Shown here: positions 7,413-16,775 of the stretch, in pieces | Layout: each line of letters starts with the position of its first letter | Position numbering within the stretch: position 1 is the stretch's first letter | Origin: Streptomyces polyasparticus | GTDB lineage: Bacteria > Actinomycetota > Actinomycetes > Streptomycetales > Streptomycetaceae | Assembly (NCBI RefSeq): GCF_014493765.1 | Contig: NZ_JACTVJ010000020.1 | Span: 1-64,000 of the forward strand | DNA: 64,000 nt | Direction: 5' to 3' | Notes under the pieces: model-generated | Told to the model about the DNA's origin: nothing | What the model saw: the letters and a program-made list of their open reading frames with translations, nothing else | Database searches by the model: none | Position numbers and translations under genes: made by a program

Positions 7413-8725
7413 AGTCCGCCCCGTCCGATGACCTCGGCATACCAGCGCGCGCTGTCCTTGAGGGTGCGCTGCTGCGTGGCGTAGTCGACATGGACGATCC
7501 CGAAGCGCTGCGCGTAGCCGTAGGCCCATTCGAAGTTGTCGAGCAGCGACCAGACGAAGTAGCCGTGCAGCGGCACCCCGCGCCCGATGGCTTCGGAGCA
7601 GGCCCGTAGATGTCCGTCGAGGTAGTCGATCCGTCCGGTGTCGTGGATCTCCTCCGGGAACGCGGCGCCGTTCTCGGTGATGTACAGCGACGGCAGCGGG
7701 TAGTCGCGGTCGAGCCGGGTGAGCAGCTGCAGGAGCCCGTCCGGGTCGATCTCCCAGCCGATGCCGGTGCGCGGCCGGCCGCCGTCCTTCATCGCGATGT
7801 GCTCGGATCCGGGGTAGGCCGTGGGCCCTGCACCGCCCTGGGAGACCAGCATGGGGCTGTAGTAGTTCACGCCGAGGAAGGCCGGCGGTGCCGCGATGGT
7901 CTTGAGGTCGTCGCGTTGCACGAAGGAGAAGTCGGTGATCTCCGCCAGATCGGCGATCACATCGCTCGGGTACTCGCCGCGCAGCACCGGGTCGAGGAAC
8001 AGCCGGTTCTGCATGCCGTCGATACGGCGGGCCGCATCGTGATCGTCCGGGGTGTACGGCGAGACGTGGCTGAGGTTGAGCGTGATCCCCACCCGGGCAT
8101 CGGGCATGGCCGCTGCGGCGAGACCGTGCCCGAGCAGCAGATGGTGCGCGGCGCGGACGGCCGCGGCGGGCTCGGTGCGGCCCGGGGCGTGGCGGCCGGT
8201 GGCATAGCCGAGGAAGGCCGAGCACCAGGGCTCGTTGAGGGTGGTCCAGTGGCTGATCCGGTCGCCGAGCGCCTCGTGCACGACGGCCGCGTATTCGGCG
8301 AAGCGCAGGGCGGTGTCGCGCTCGGGCCAGCCGCCCGCCTCCTCCAGGGGCTGCGGCAGGTCCCAGTGGTAGAGCGTCGGCCAGGGCTCGATGCCGGCTT
8401 CGAGCAGGCCATCGGCGAGGCGTCGGTAGAAGTCGAGGCCGCGCTGTTCGATACGCCCGGAGCCGTCCGGCTGGATGCGTGGCCAGGCGATCGAGAAGCG
8501 GTACGCGCCCAGGCCGAGGTCCTTCATGAGGGCGATGTCTTCGGGGTAGCGGTGGTAGTGGTCGGCGGCCACCGCTCCGGTGTCCGCGCCGTCGACCTTG
8601 CCGGGCGTCGCGCTGAACGTGTCCCAGATCGAGGCTCCGCGACCGTCCTCCTCCGCCGCGCCTTCTATCTGGTACGAGGACGTCGCGGCGCCCCATACGA
8701 AGCTGTTGTCGAACGTGTGCTTCAC
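7409..8725 (-). CDS. GH1 beta-glucosidase (BglC-like)
   Basis: This 438-residue enzyme has the GH1 hallmarks: the N-terminal [14 protein letters not shown], the acid/base Glu in TLNEPW and the nucleophile Glu in YITENGAAF. It would hydrolyse cellobiose and short cello-oligosaccharides in the cytoplasm, as no signal peptide is present. I set the start at GTG 8725, which overlaps the upstream permease stop (GTGA); the open frame extends further but that part is a shadow of the permease. It is the last gene of the transporter operon. Confidence 0.9.
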   Translation of the reverse strand: MKHTFDNSFVWGAATSSYQIEGAAEEDGRGASIWDTFSATPGKVDGADTGAVAADHYHRYPEDIALMKDLGLGAYRFSIAWPRIQPDGSGRIEQRGLDFYRRLADGLLEAGIEPWPTLYHWDLPQPLEEAGGWPERDTALRFAEYAAVVHEALGDRISHWTTLNEPWCSAFLGYATGRHAPGRTEPAAAVRAAHHLLLGHGLAAAAMPDARVGITLNLSHVSPYTPDDHDAARRIDGMQNRLFLDPVLRGEYPSDVIADLAEITDFSFVQRDDLKTIAAPPAFLGVNYYSPMLVSQGGAGPTAYPGSEHIAMKDGGRPRTGIGWEIDPDGLLQLLTRLDRDYPLPSLYITENGAAFPEEIHDTGRIDYLDGHLRACSEAIGRGVPLHGYFVWSLLDNFEWAYGYAQRFGIVHVDYATQQRTLKDSARWYAEVIGRGGL

Positions 8726-9543
8726 GCCTTGACCGCCCCTTCCATGATGCCGCCGATGATCTGTTTGCCGAATGCGATGAAGACGAAGGTGAGCGGGACG
8801 ATGGCCACCAGTGCGCCGGTGAACATCAGCGTGTAGTCCGTGTAGTACGTCGTGGACAGCTGGCTCAGTGAAAACTGCACGGTCGGGTTGTCGGCCTCGA
8901 GCACCGCGAGCGGCCAGAGGAATTCGTTCCAAGTACCCATGAAAGTGAACAAGCCGAGCACGGCCGCTCCGGGGCGCAGGGCAGGAAGGACGACGGTCCA
9001 ATAGATACGGAATGTCGAAGCGCCGTCGACGCGGGCCGCCTCGATGAGTTCGTCCGGGACTGCACGCTCCGCGTACTGGCGCATCAGGAAGACACCGAAC
9101 GCGGAGACGAGGAAGGGGACGATGACCGCTTCCAGTCTGTTCTGCCAGCCCAGCTCCACCATGATCATGTAGAGCGGGATGATCCCCATCTGCACCGGAA
9201 TCATCATCGTGGCGAGGATGACGAACAGCAGGGCGCCCCGCCCGCGGAACTTCAACTTGGCGAAGGCGAAGCCGGCCAGGGTGGAGAAGAAGACCACGGC
9301 CACCGTGACCGTGACCGACGCGATGGCCGAGTTGACCATGCCGGTGAGGAAGTTGGCCTCGTCGGCGTCGAAGAGCCGGCCGAGGTTATCGCCGAAGTTG
9401 CCGCCCGGGAGCAGTGGGGGCGGCCAGTCGCCGACCACGTCGTTGGAGCGGGTGGCGACCACGAAGAGCCAGTACAGCGGGAAGGCCGAGAAGGCGATGG
9501 CCAGCAACAAGGTGGCGTAGACGAGAGGTTGGGATCGGCGCAC
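8722..9543 (-). CDS. Sugar ABC permease, CebG/MalG type
   Basis: A 273-residue inner-membrane permease with about six transmembrane helices and the CUT1 EAA loop [15 protein letters not shown] followed by LPALRP. That loop contacts a shared ATPase such as MsiK, and no ATPase gene is present here, as is usual for cellobiose and maltose transporters in Streptomyces. The GTG at 9543 follows GAGGGG; upstream in-frame sequence belongs to the neighbouring permease. It pairs with the product of 9546-10505. Confidence 0.88.
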   Translation of the reverse strand: MRRSQPLVYATLLLAIAFSAFPLYWLFVVATRSNDVVGDWPPPLLPGGNFGDNLGRLFDADEANFLTGMVNSAIASVTVTVAVVFFSTLAGFAFAKLKFRGRGALLFVILATMMIPVQMGIIPLYMIMVELGWQNRLEAVIVPFLVSAFGVFLMRQYAERAVPDELIEAARVDGASTFRIYWTVVLPALRPGAAVLGLFTFMGTWNEFLWPLAVLEADNPTVQFSLSQLSTTYYTDYTLMFTGALVAIVPLTFVFIAFGKQIIGGIMEGAVKA

Positions 9544-9545
9544 GG

Positions 9546-10505
9546 CTAGCCCCTCTTTCGCGTGATGAGGAAGTTGACCGCGGTGAGGAGCATGATGACC
9601 AGGAAGATCATCCAGGCGACGGCCGAGCCGTAGCCGTAGTCGAAGTCGCGGAACGCCTTCTCGAACATGTACATCGCCACGGTCTGGAACTGCCGCAGAC
9701 TGCCGCCGGAGATCGCGTAGGCGCCCTGGCCGAACATCAGCGGTTCGGTGAAGAGCTGCATGCCGGCGATGGTGGAGACGATCAGCGTGAAGATCACGGC
9801 GGGGCGGATCATGGGCACGGTGATCGACCGGAACTGACGCAGCCAGCCGGCCCCGTCGATGCGCGCGGCCTCGTACAGCTCGCGCGGGATGGACTGCATC
9901 GCGGCGAGGTAGATGATCGCGTTGTAGCCGGTCCAGCGCCAGTTGACCATGCTGGAGATGGCGATCCAGGAGGACCATTTGTCGGCCCGCCAGTCGATGG
10001 GCTCGATGCCGAACAGGCCGATGAGACCGTTGGCCATGCCGACGTCGCGGTCGTAGATCTGGCTGAAGACGATGCCGACGGCGGCGACCGAGGTGACGAT
10101 CGGGATGAGCACGCCCATCCGCAGGAAGGTCGCTCCGCGCAGGCTCTGGTTGAGGAGGGCGGCGAGCGCGAGCGCGATGACCAGCTGCGGAACGGTGGCG
10201 AGGACCAGCATGCCGAGGGTGTTGACGAGCGCGTTCCAGAAGTCGGCGTCGGCGAAGAGCGCGGTGTAGTTGGCCAGGCCCACGAACTCGCCCTTGCCGG
10301 CGATCTCCCAGTCATGCATCGAGACCCAGGCCGTATAGACCAGCGGGTAGATGCCGAAGACGGCGAAGATCACGAAGAACGGGGCGATGAAGAGGTAGGG
10401 GGACCAACGGGTGTCGATACGGGAGAGCAGCCGCCCGCGTGGCGGGGCGGGCTCAGGGTGCAGGTCGGCCGTGGGCGGCCGGGACTTGGTGAGGTGGAGC
10501 GCCAA
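9546..10505 (-). CDS. Sugar ABC permease, CebF/MalF type
   Basis: A 319-residue membrane protein with a ~35-residue cytoplasmic N-terminus, about six helices and the EAA loop EAARIDGAGWLRQF with VPMIRP. It forms the heteromeric channel with the CebG-like permease. The start is a TTG at 10505, supported by AAGGAAAG a few bases upstream. It is separated from the binding-protein gene by 94 bp containing a strong hairpin, which may lower permease expression relative to the binding protein. Confidence 0.88.
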   Translation of the reverse strand: MALHLTKSRPPTADLHPEPAPPRGRLLSRIDTRWSPYLFIAPFFVIFAVFGIYPLVYTAWVSMHDWEIAGKGEFVGLANYTALFADADFWNALVNTLGMLVLATVPQLVIALALAALLNQSLRGATFLRMGVLIPIVTSVAAVGIVFSQIYDRDVGMANGLIGLFGIEPIDWRADKWSSWIAISSMVNWRWTGYNAIIYLAAMQSIPRELYEAARIDGAGWLRQFRSITVPMIRPAVIFTLIVSTIAGMQLFTEPLMFGQGAYAISGGSLRQFQTVAMYMFEKAFRDFDYGYGSAVAWMIFLVIMLLTAVNFLITRKRG

Positions 10506-10549
10506 GGTCTTTCCTTACGAGGTCGGGCGGGACCGGCAGGGAGGGGGGC

Positions 10550-10581
10550 GGGGCACGGCGCGGTCAGGTGCGCCGCGCCCC
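10550..10581 (-). terminator. Intra-operon attenuating hairpin
   Basis: Arms 10550-10561 and 10570-10581 form a 12-bp GC-rich stem with one mismatch and an 8-base loop. It lies between the binding-protein gene and the permease genes. Such hairpins commonly stabilise the upstream mRNA or cause partial termination, giving excess binding protein. Confidence 0.55.
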
Positions 10582-10599
10582 GGGTCCATGCGGGGTAGG

Positions 10600-11934
10600 T
10601 CAGCGTGCGACGCTCTTCGCGTCGTCCACGGCCTTGTCCCATGCCTCGTCCGGCTTCAACTTGCCCTGCTCCACGGCGATCAGAGCCTGGCCCACCCGGT
10701 CGTTGATCGGGGTGTTCTCCGGGCCGAGATAGACCGGCTTGAGCCCCTTGACGCTCTCGCCGAAGATCTTGCCGACGGGCGCGTTGTTGAAGTACGGGTT
10801 GGTGAAGGACTGCACCGCAGGGTCGTCGATGGCCTTGAGCGCGCTCGGGAAGTTGCTCTTCGCCTTGAACGCGGAGGTCTGCCCCTTGGCGTCGGTCAGG
10901 AACTTCGCCAGTTCGGCGGCTTCCTTCTGATGCTTGCTCTGCTTGGGTACCGCGAGGAAGGAACCGCCGCGCACCGCGCCGTTGCCGGGGACCTTGGCGA
11001 CGTCCCACTTGCCGGCGTTCTCCGGTCCGGCCTGCTTCTCGATGGTGCCGAGCATCCAGGAGGGGCAGGGGATGGTGGCGAAGGTGCCCTTCTTGAAGCC
11101 GGCGTTCCACTGCGGGCTCCACGCCGTGATCTCACCGGACAGACCGGCGTCGATCATCTCGACCGTCTGGTCCCAGGCGGACTTCACGGCCGGGTTGCTG
11201 TCGATGACCAGCTTGTTGTCGGTGTCGTAGTACGTGTGGTCGCCCTGCTGCATCAGGATGTTCTGGTAGACCATGCCGGCCGAGTCGAAGAAGGCCGCTC
11301 CGGTCTTGGCCTTGGTGAACTTCTCGCCTGTGGCGAGGAAGTCGTCCCAGGTCGGCCAGAGCTTGCCCACCTCCTCCCGGTCGGTGGGCAGTCCGGCCTT
11401 CTTGAACAGGTCGGTGCGGTAGCACATGCCCTGGGCGCCGACGTCCGTGCCGAGGCCGATCAGGTGCTTTCCGTCGGCGGAGAGGGCCTGCTTCCACTTC
11501 CAGTCGAGGAACTCGCCCTCCATGTCCCCCGCGCCGTGGTCGAGGAGATTCACGAACTGGTCCGGCTTGTCGATGAACTTGGAGATCACGCCCTCTTCGA
11601 GCGCGACGATGTCACCGGCCCCGCTGCCGGAGGCCATCCACTGCTGGAGCTTCGGCAGATAGTCGCCGAACTGGGCGATGTTCTCTTCCTTGATCTCGAT
11701 CCCGGGGTGGGCGGCCTCGTACTCCTTGTACAGGTCCTCATAGCCGAACTGCGCGAAGGTCTTGACGACCAGGGTGGTCTTGCCGGAGCCGGACTCGTCG
11801 CCTTCGCCGCCGCCGCAGGCGGCGGTGGCCATGAGTGCGCCGGCCAGGGCGACGGCGGCGAGCGGGCGCAGGCGGCGGGCGGACATGCGGCGCACCGGCC
11901 GTGCCGATCTGCGGCGTATCAGTCGTGCGGACAT
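10600..11934 (-). CDS. Sugar-binding lipoprotein (CebE-like)
   Basis: This 444-residue extracellular solute-binding protein has an Arg-rich N-terminus, a hydrophobic signal segment and a lipobox-like ATAACGGG with the lipidated Cys near residue 39. The mature part is a family 1 binding protein (KTFAQFGYEDLYKEYEA, then LPKLQQWMASGSGAGDIVAL). The ATG at 11934 follows GGAGGA; the longer open frame upstream lacks coding character. It delivers a cello-oligosaccharide-like ligand to the two permeases. Its control region is shared with the divergent GH9 cellulase gene. Confidence 0.88.
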   Translation of the reverse strand: MSARLIRRRSARPVRRMSARRLRPLAAVALAGALMATAACGGGEGDESGSGKTTLVVKTFAQFGYEDLYKEYEAAHPGIEIKEENIAQFGDYLPKLQQWMASGSGAGDIVALEEGVISKFIDKPDQFVNLLDHGAGDMEGEFLDWKWKQALSADGKHLIGLGTDVGAQGMCYRTDLFKKAGLPTDREEVGKLWPTWDDFLATGEKFTKAKTGAAFFDSAGMVYQNILMQQGDHTYYDTDNKLVIDSNPAVKSAWDQTVEMIDAGLSGEITAWSPQWNAGFKKGTFATIPCPSWMLGTIEKQAGPENAGKWDVAKVPGNGAVRGGSFLAVPKQSKHQKEAAELAKFLTDAKGQTSAFKAKSNFPSALKAIDDPAVQSFTNPYFNNAPVGKIFGESVKGLKPVYLGPENTPINDRVGQALIAVEQGKLKPDEAWDKAVDDAKSVAR

Positions 11935-11964
11935 ACGGAATCCTCCATTGTGCGAGCACAGAAC

Positions 11965-11978
11965 CGGGAGCGGTAACA
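11965..11978. promoter_or_regulatory. CebR-like box 1
   Basis: CGGGAGCGGTAACA lies 31 bp upstream of the lipoprotein gene start. Its left half GGGAGC matches the known CebR operator (TGGGAGCGCTCCCA) and its right half differs. It shares 13 of 14 bases with the box at 12085. Confidence 0.55.
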
Positions 11979-12084
11979 CTGCGATTGCACGACCCCGGGT
12001 AGCGCGTCCCAACCATTGAGCTGCGTTGACGCCGCGGCTCCAGCCGGTGTCCAGATCTACTCCCTGCCTTCGTCCAGCGAAAAC

Positions 12085-12098
12085 TGGGAGCGGTAACA
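12085..12098. promoter_or_regulatory. CebR-like box 2
   Basis: TGGGAGCGGTAACA is an imperfect LacI-type dyad lying 165 bp upstream of the GH9 start and 151 bp upstream of the lipoprotein start. With box 1 it could coordinate both divergent promoters. The rest of the 11935-12262 gap shows no other clear element. Confidence 0.55.
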
Positions 12099-12262
12099 GT
12101 CGGGGACTGTAGACGGTCGGCGAGTGCGTGGGAAGAGGTGGCGCAGGCGCAGATCCGCGAAGCCCCAGTTCTGCCGGACCCGTTGACATGGCCCGCAGTC
12201 GCCAGCACGATTCCGGGCTGACGCCGCGGTGAGCCGGGATCCCTGAGTTGAGAGGGCCCGGT

Positions 12263-14536
12263 GTGACCGTTCCCCCTGCTGTTCCTGCCAGCGCCACGAC
12301 TGGCAACGCATTGCCCCTGACGAGACGGCTGGCCGTGCTCGGCCTGCCCCTCGCCCTGGTGCTCGGCTTCGCCCCGTCCGCGGGCGGCGTCGAGGCCGTC
12401 GCCTACGAGCGGGTGCTCAACGGCACCTTCGACAACGGCCTCAAGTCCCCGTGGTGGAGCAGCGGCAACGCACCGTCCAAGGTGGTCGAGGGCCGCCTGT
12501 GCGCCGACATCCCGGCCGGCACCACCAACCCCTGGGACTCGGTGATCGCCCAGAACGACATCCCCTTGGAGGCCGGACAGCCTTACACCCTGCGCTTCTC
12601 CGCATCCGCCTCACGTGCGGTGACGGTCCGCGCCGAACTGGCCCTCTCCGACGCCCCGTACACCACGAGCGTCAACAAGCCGGTGGCCCTGACCGCCGAA
12701 CCGAAAACCTTCGAGGTCACAGGCGCGGCCAAGACCACCGGGATCCATCACCGGGTAGCACTCCAGGCCGGCGGAACAGGTGCCGCGTACACCCTGTGCG
12801 TGGACGATGTGTCACTCACCGGCGGTGTGGTCCCGCCGGGCGGAAACCGGGACTTCGGGCCGCCGGTACGCGTCAACCAGCACGGCTACCCGGTGGCCGG
12901 GATCAAGCGCGCGACGATATCCGACCCGTCGAAGACGCCCGTCGACTGGCAGCTGCGCGATGCCGACGGCGAGACGGTGGCCTCGGGGCGGACCACGGTG
13001 CATGGCGCGGACGCGATGTCCGGCGACCACGTCCATATCGCCGATTTCTCCTCCGTACGCAAGATTGGGAGCGGTTACACGCTCGCGGTCGGCGACGAGA
13101 TGAGTCTCCCCTTCGACATCGCGAAGGACCCGTACGACCAGCTGCGCCGTGACTCCCTCGCGTACTTCTTCCACAACCGCAGCGGAATCGAGATCGGCGC
13201 CGAGTACGTCGGCGAGGCCCATGCACGCCCCGCCGGACACCTGGGCGTCGCGCCCAACACCGGCGACACCTCGGCCCCCTGCCTGCCCGGCACCTGCGAC
13301 TACTCCCTTGATGTACGCGGCGGTTGGTACGACGCGGGCGACCACGGCAAGTACGTGGTGAACGGTGCCCTTGCCGCCTGGCAGCTCACTGACCTCTACG
13401 AGCGTTCGCTCCACAAGCTCGACATCGAGGGCTTGCGCGACGGGCTCCTGAGCATCCCCGAGCAGGACAATCGCATTCCCGATGTGCTCGACGAGGCCCG
13501 CTGGGAGATGGAGTTCCTGCTGCGGATGCAGGTCCCGGAAGGGAAGCCGCTGGCCGGCATGGCGCATCACAAGATCCATGACGCGGCGTGGACGGCACAC
13601 CCGATGCTGCCGCACAAGGATCCGCAGCCCCGCTACCTGCACCCGCCGTCCACGGCCGCGACCCTGAATCTGGCCGCGTCGGCAGCCCAGTGCGCGCGTG
13701 TCTGGCGCCCGTTGGACCGCGCCTTCGCCGACCGTTGTCGGAGCGCCGCGGAGACCGCCTGGCAGGCGGCACTCGCACACCCCGACCGCTATGCCCCCGA
13801 CGGCGGTGTCGGAGGCGGCCCGTATGACGACACCAAGGTGAGCGACGAGTTCTCCTGGGCGGCTGCCGAGCTGTTCGCGACCACCGGCAAGCGGACCTAT
13901 CTGGGCCATGTGGACACCGAGTTGACCACCGGGGGCTTCTCCTGGAAGGAGACCGGTGCGCTGGCTGACCTGGTCATCGTCCGCCACCCGCTCCGCTTCC
14001 CGCTCGACCGCGTCCTGGCGGCCCGCAGCCGTGTGATCGAGGTGGCCGACCGCCATGTCCGCGACATGAAGGCCCAGGGCTACCCGAATCCGTCGCTCCC
14101 CTCCGACGGCCGCTATGCGTGGGGTTCCAGCAGTTCCACCGCCAACTCGGCGATGGTCATCGCCATGGCGTACGACCTCACGCATCGCGACACCTACCGC
14201 GCCGCCGCCCTCGAATCGATGGACTATCTCCTCGGCCGCAACGCGCTGAGTCAGTCCTACATCAGCGGCTACGGCGAGCGGGCCAGCCACAACCAGCACC
14301 ACCGGCACTGGGCCCACCAGGTCGACCCCAAGCTCCCGAGCCCGCCCGCCGGTTCGCTGGCCGGAGGCCCCAACTCGGGACTGGAGGACCCGGTCGCCCA
14401 GCAGAACCTGCCGGGCTGCGCGCCTGCCACCTGCTACATCGACGACCTCGGTTCCTGGTCGACGAACGAGGTGGCGATCAACTGGAACTCGGCCCTGGCA
14501 TGGATCTCGGCGTTCGCGGACGACGAGACCGGCTGA
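12263..14536 (+). CDS. Secreted GH9 cellulase with N-terminal CBM
   Basis: This ~757-residue enzyme has a signal peptide (LAVLGLPLALVLGFAPSAGG), a CBM4/9-type module (about residues 45-190, NGTFDNGLKSPWW), an Ig-like CelD N-terminal module (RVNQHGYPVAGIKR) and a GH9 catalytic domain. The catalytic Asp pair is in GGWYDAGDHGKY and the acid Glu in WSTNEVAINWNSAL. It should cut crystalline or amorphous cellulose outside the cell. I chose GTG 12263, preceded by GAGAGG, over TTG 12248. The coding sequence holds a third CebR-like box at 13066. Confidence 0.9.
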   Translation: MTVPPAVPASATTGNALPLTRRLAVLGLPLALVLGFAPSAGGVEAVAYERVLNGTFDNGLKSPWWSSGNAPSKVVEGRLCADIPAGTTNPWDSVIAQNDIPLEAGQPYTLRFSASASRAVTVRAELALSDAPYTTSVNKPVALTAEPKTFEVTGAAKTTGIHHRVALQAGGTGAAYTLCVDDVSLTGGVVPPGGNRDFGPPVRVNQHGYPVAGIKRATISDPSKTPVDWQLRDADGETVASGRTTVHGADAMSGDHVHIADFSSVRKIGSGYTLAVGDEMSLPFDIAKDPYDQLRRDSLAYFFHNRSGIEIGAEYVGEAHARPAGHLGVAPNTGDTSAPCLPGTCDYSLDVRGGWYDAGDHGKYVVNGALAAWQLTDLYERSLHKLDIEGLRDGLLSIPEQDNRIPDVLDEARWEMEFLLRMQVPEGKPLAGMAHHKIHDAAWTAHPMLPHKDPQPRYLHPPSTAATLNLAASAAQCARVWRPLDRAFADRCRSAAETAWQAALAHPDRYAPDGGVGGGPYDDTKVSDEFSWAAAELFATTGKRTYLGHVDTELTTGGFSWKETGALADLVIVRHPLRFPLDRVLAARSRVIEVADRHVRDMKAQGYPNPSLPSDGRYAWGSSSSTANSAMVIAMAYDLTHRDTYRAAALESMDYLLGRNALSQSYISGYGERASHNQHHRHWAHQVDPKLPSPPAGSLAGGPNSGLEDPVAQQNLPGCAPATCYIDDLGSWSTNEVAINWNSALAWISAFADDETG
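13066..13079. promoter_or_regulatory. Intragenic CebR-like box 3
   Basis: TGGGAGCGGTTACA lies inside the GH9 gene and differs from box 2 at one base. It may be a roadblock operator or a chance match within the codons for GSGYT. Confidence 0.3.
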
Positions 14537-14614
14537 CTCGCCCGGGCATGAGGGCTCGCCCCGCACGCGGGGAAAGTCCGCTCCGTTTCGTATGCACAGC
14601 GAAAGGAGATCCAC

Positions 14615-15568
14615 ATGCAGGTGCATTGGAGGAGCCGCCTCCTGACCGCCCTGGCCGCGGCGGCGGCGCTGCTCATCGGTACGTCACCGCCCGCAACAGC
14701 GGCCAGCCCCATCGATCTGACCAGTGGTTTCTACGTCAATCCAAACTCCACCCCGGCCGTCTGGGCGCGCGACAACGCGGGCGACAGCCGGGCCGCCCGC
14801 ATCCAGTCCGCCATCGCCTCGAAGCCGATCGCCCGCTGGTTCGGCGAAGGGAGCAGCGCGTCGTCGATCGCGAGTTATGCGGGCGCGGCCGACGGACAGG
14901 ACAAGCTGCCGGTCCTCGTGGCATACAACCTGCCGGGCCGTGACGCCTGCGGTGGCCACTCCGGCGGAGGCGCGGGCAGCGTCGGCGCGTACCGTACCTG
15001 GATCGCGAGTTTCGCCGCGGCCATCGGCACCAAGCCGGCAGTGGTGGTCATAGAGCCGGACGCTCTCGGCGATTTCGAGTGCATGACCCAGGCACAGATA
15101 GACGAACGGCTCGGCATGCTCCGCTATGCCACGGAGAAGTTCCGGGAGAAGGCACCGAACACCTACGCCTATCTGGACGGCGGCAACGCGGGCTGGGTCG
15201 CGGCGGGCACTATGGCCGGCCGTCTGGACGCAGCGGGCATCCGCAACGTCCGCGGCTTCTCCGTCAACGTGTCGAACTACTACACCACCTCCGCGTCCGC
15301 TTCCTATGCGAGGTCGGTCGTCTCCTCGCTCGGCTACGACGCGAAGTTCGTGATCGACACCAGCCGCAACGGCAACGGGTCGAACGGCCAGTGGTGCAAT
15401 CCGGCCGGCCGCAAGCTCGGCGTCCCGGCCCAAGTGGGCGGCGGCGCGGAGCTGTTGCTCTGGGTGAAGACTCCCGGTAACTCCGACGGCGAGTGCGGTA
15501 TCGCGCCGACGATCCCAGCCGGAACCTTCAGTCCGGCGCTGGCCATTCGGCTGATCGACGGTACGTAA
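14615..15568 (+). CDS. Secreted GH6 endoglucanase
   Basis: This 317-residue protein has a signal peptide ending ATAAS near residue 31, followed by a compact GH6 catalytic domain. Family signatures are YNLPGRDACGGHSGG, the catalytic Asp in VVVIEPDALGDFEC, NGQWCNPAGR and LLWVKTPGNSDGEC. The single-domain form without a linker or CBM suggests activity on soluble or amorphous beta-1,4-glucan. AAAGGAG precedes the ATG. It lies 78 bp after the GH9 gene, a gap with a small GC-rich hairpin, and is probably co-transcribed. Confidence 0.9.
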   Translation: MQVHWRSRLLTALAAAAALLIGTSPPATAASPIDLTSGFYVNPNSTPAVWARDNAGDSRAARIQSAIASKPIARWFGEGSSASSIASYAGAADGQDKLPVLVAYNLPGRDACGGHSGGGAGSVGAYRTWIASFAAAIGTKPAVVVIEPDALGDFECMTQAQIDERLGMLRYATEKFREKAPNTYAYLDGGNAGWVAAGTMAGRLDAAGIRNVRGFSVNVSNYYTTSASASYARSVVSSLGYDAKFVIDTSRNGNGSNGQWCNPAGRKLGVPAQVGGGAELLLWVKTPGNSDGECGIAPTIPAGTFSPALAIRLIDGT

Positions 15569-15575
15569 CCGGCGG

Positions 15576-15603
15576 GTGCGGCACCTGCGCCCAGGTGCCG
15601 CAC
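15576..15603 (+). terminator. GH6 terminator
   Basis: A perfect 12-bp stem (15576-15587 with 15592-15603) and a 4-base loop begin 8 bp after the GH6 stop codon. Confidence 0.75.
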
Positions 15604-15662
15604 CTCTGCCCTGTCCCGCATATTCCCCCCCCGCCCATCAAGGCCACGCGGGAAGACTGCAG

Positions 15663-15693
15663 CGGCTCCCCGGTGACCGAAACCGGGGAGCCG
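15663..15693. terminator. Second strong hairpin after GH6
   Basis: A perfect 12-bp stem (15663-15674 with 15682-15693) and a 7-base loop. Its direction of action is unclear because no gene ends nearby on the other strand. Confidence 0.55.
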
Positions 15694-15751
15694 TGAAGGA
15701 TCCGTGCAGATGGATTCTCTCCCGGCTCACCCGTTGCACCGGTCACTGCAC

Positions 15752-15794
15752 TGAGCCTTTTCCAACCTGATGGGTGGTCCGTCAGTTGGTCGGC
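15752..15794 (+). mobile_element. Solo IS end, inverted copy of 110-153
   Basis: The 43 bp from TGAGCCTTTTCCAACC to CAGTTGGTCGGC repeat the terminal sequence of the left-edge insertion sequence in opposite orientation. No transposase reading frame follows on either strand, so this is a decayed or solo element end. The two copies face each other across about 15.6 kb. Confidence 0.55.
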
Positions 15795-16365
15795 TCCCCG
15801 GTCGATCTGGATCTGACCGCGTGCGCCCGCGACGCCCGCGTGACGGATCCCCGGGACACCGATCGCCATCGCTGTCACATCGCCGGGCCAATGGTCCGCA
15901 CGGACATCTGCGTGAGCCCGCGGGAAGCCCGCTGGTGGCGACGACGGCGCCGATCCGTACACCACGCCAGGCGGTTGTCACGCCGTCAGGCGACAGCCCG
16001 GCACCGCCGCATACGGCCGCGGCAATAGGACGGCCGACCGATGGACGTCGGCTATACCGCGCCGCCGTCAGCACCGCCCGACCCGGCCCGTTCCTCACGT
16101 AGATCGGGAAGCTCTTCTGCACCGACATACAGTCGCCCCCACGGGCTCGCCACCGGCACCCGCCGTGACCTGTGAACATGCCGGAAGCGGGGCGTCGTTG
16201 GGGCGTCGCGTCCAAGGACGACACCGGAAGCGACAGGGGAAACGACGGGGCGAATGCCAACCAACATGTCCACCGGCTCGGCGTTGGCTCGGCACCGGCT
16301 CGCTGCCGCCGTGACCTGTGCCTATCGGTGACCACGGCCGCGGTCACGGCCAACGTGGATGCCGC
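15795..16365. other. 571 bp without a recognisable gene
   Basis: The open frames here are Arg-rich and lack protein-like composition on both strands. The stretch contains a 15-bp direct repeat (CCGCCGTGACCTGTG at 16160-16174 and 16306-16320). It follows the solo IS end and precedes a broken toxin gene, so it is probably degraded mobile DNA. Confidence 0.5.
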
Positions 16366-16775
16366 TCACGGCAGCAGCGTGAATGCCGGGACATGGGACG
16401 GCGTGATCGCCCGGAAATGCCGGTGGTCCAAGGTGGCCACCTCGGTCGCCTTCAGCCGCTCAGCCGTCGCAATCACCGAGGCATCCGCGATCCCCAGCGG
16501 GAATCCCCGATAGCGCCGCACCAGCTCCGCGATCCGCGCCATGTCCTGGCCGTCGGGAAACACCTGCCTCAGATCACCGCCGGCGACGGACTCGATCAGA
16601 TTGACCTCCGCGTCGGCCCCGACGTACTTCCCCACCAGATAGCAGCACTCGGTCAGCACATACGGAGTGACGAGCAGCTCACCGTCGTACGACTCCAGCA
16701 GATCGGCGCAGCGTTCGTGATCCGGATCGTTGCGGCCCGGAAGGCGACCAGCGGTCCGGTGTCAACGATCAGCAT
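16366..16775 (-). pseudogene. Frameshifted PIN-domain toxin
   Basis: From the ATG at 16775 the frame reads MLIVDTGPLVAF and then loses sense. One frame over, it continues RNDPDHERCADLLESYDGEL through TECCYLVGKY, GIADASVIATAERL and LDHRHF to the stop at 16366. Restoring one base near 16731-16742 (a GCGGCCCGG run) would give a normal 136-residue VapC-like protein with all acidic positions. The gene overlaps its antitoxin by 14 bp. It is probably inactive unless the lesion is a sequencing error or the frame is recoded. Confidence 0.75.

Noticed and set aside
7409-9001. 530-residue form of the GH1 enzyme
   Set aside because: The extra N-terminal 92 residues are antisense-like sequence within the permease gene; the GTG at 8725 gives the normal GH1 start and a 4-bp overlap with the permease stop.
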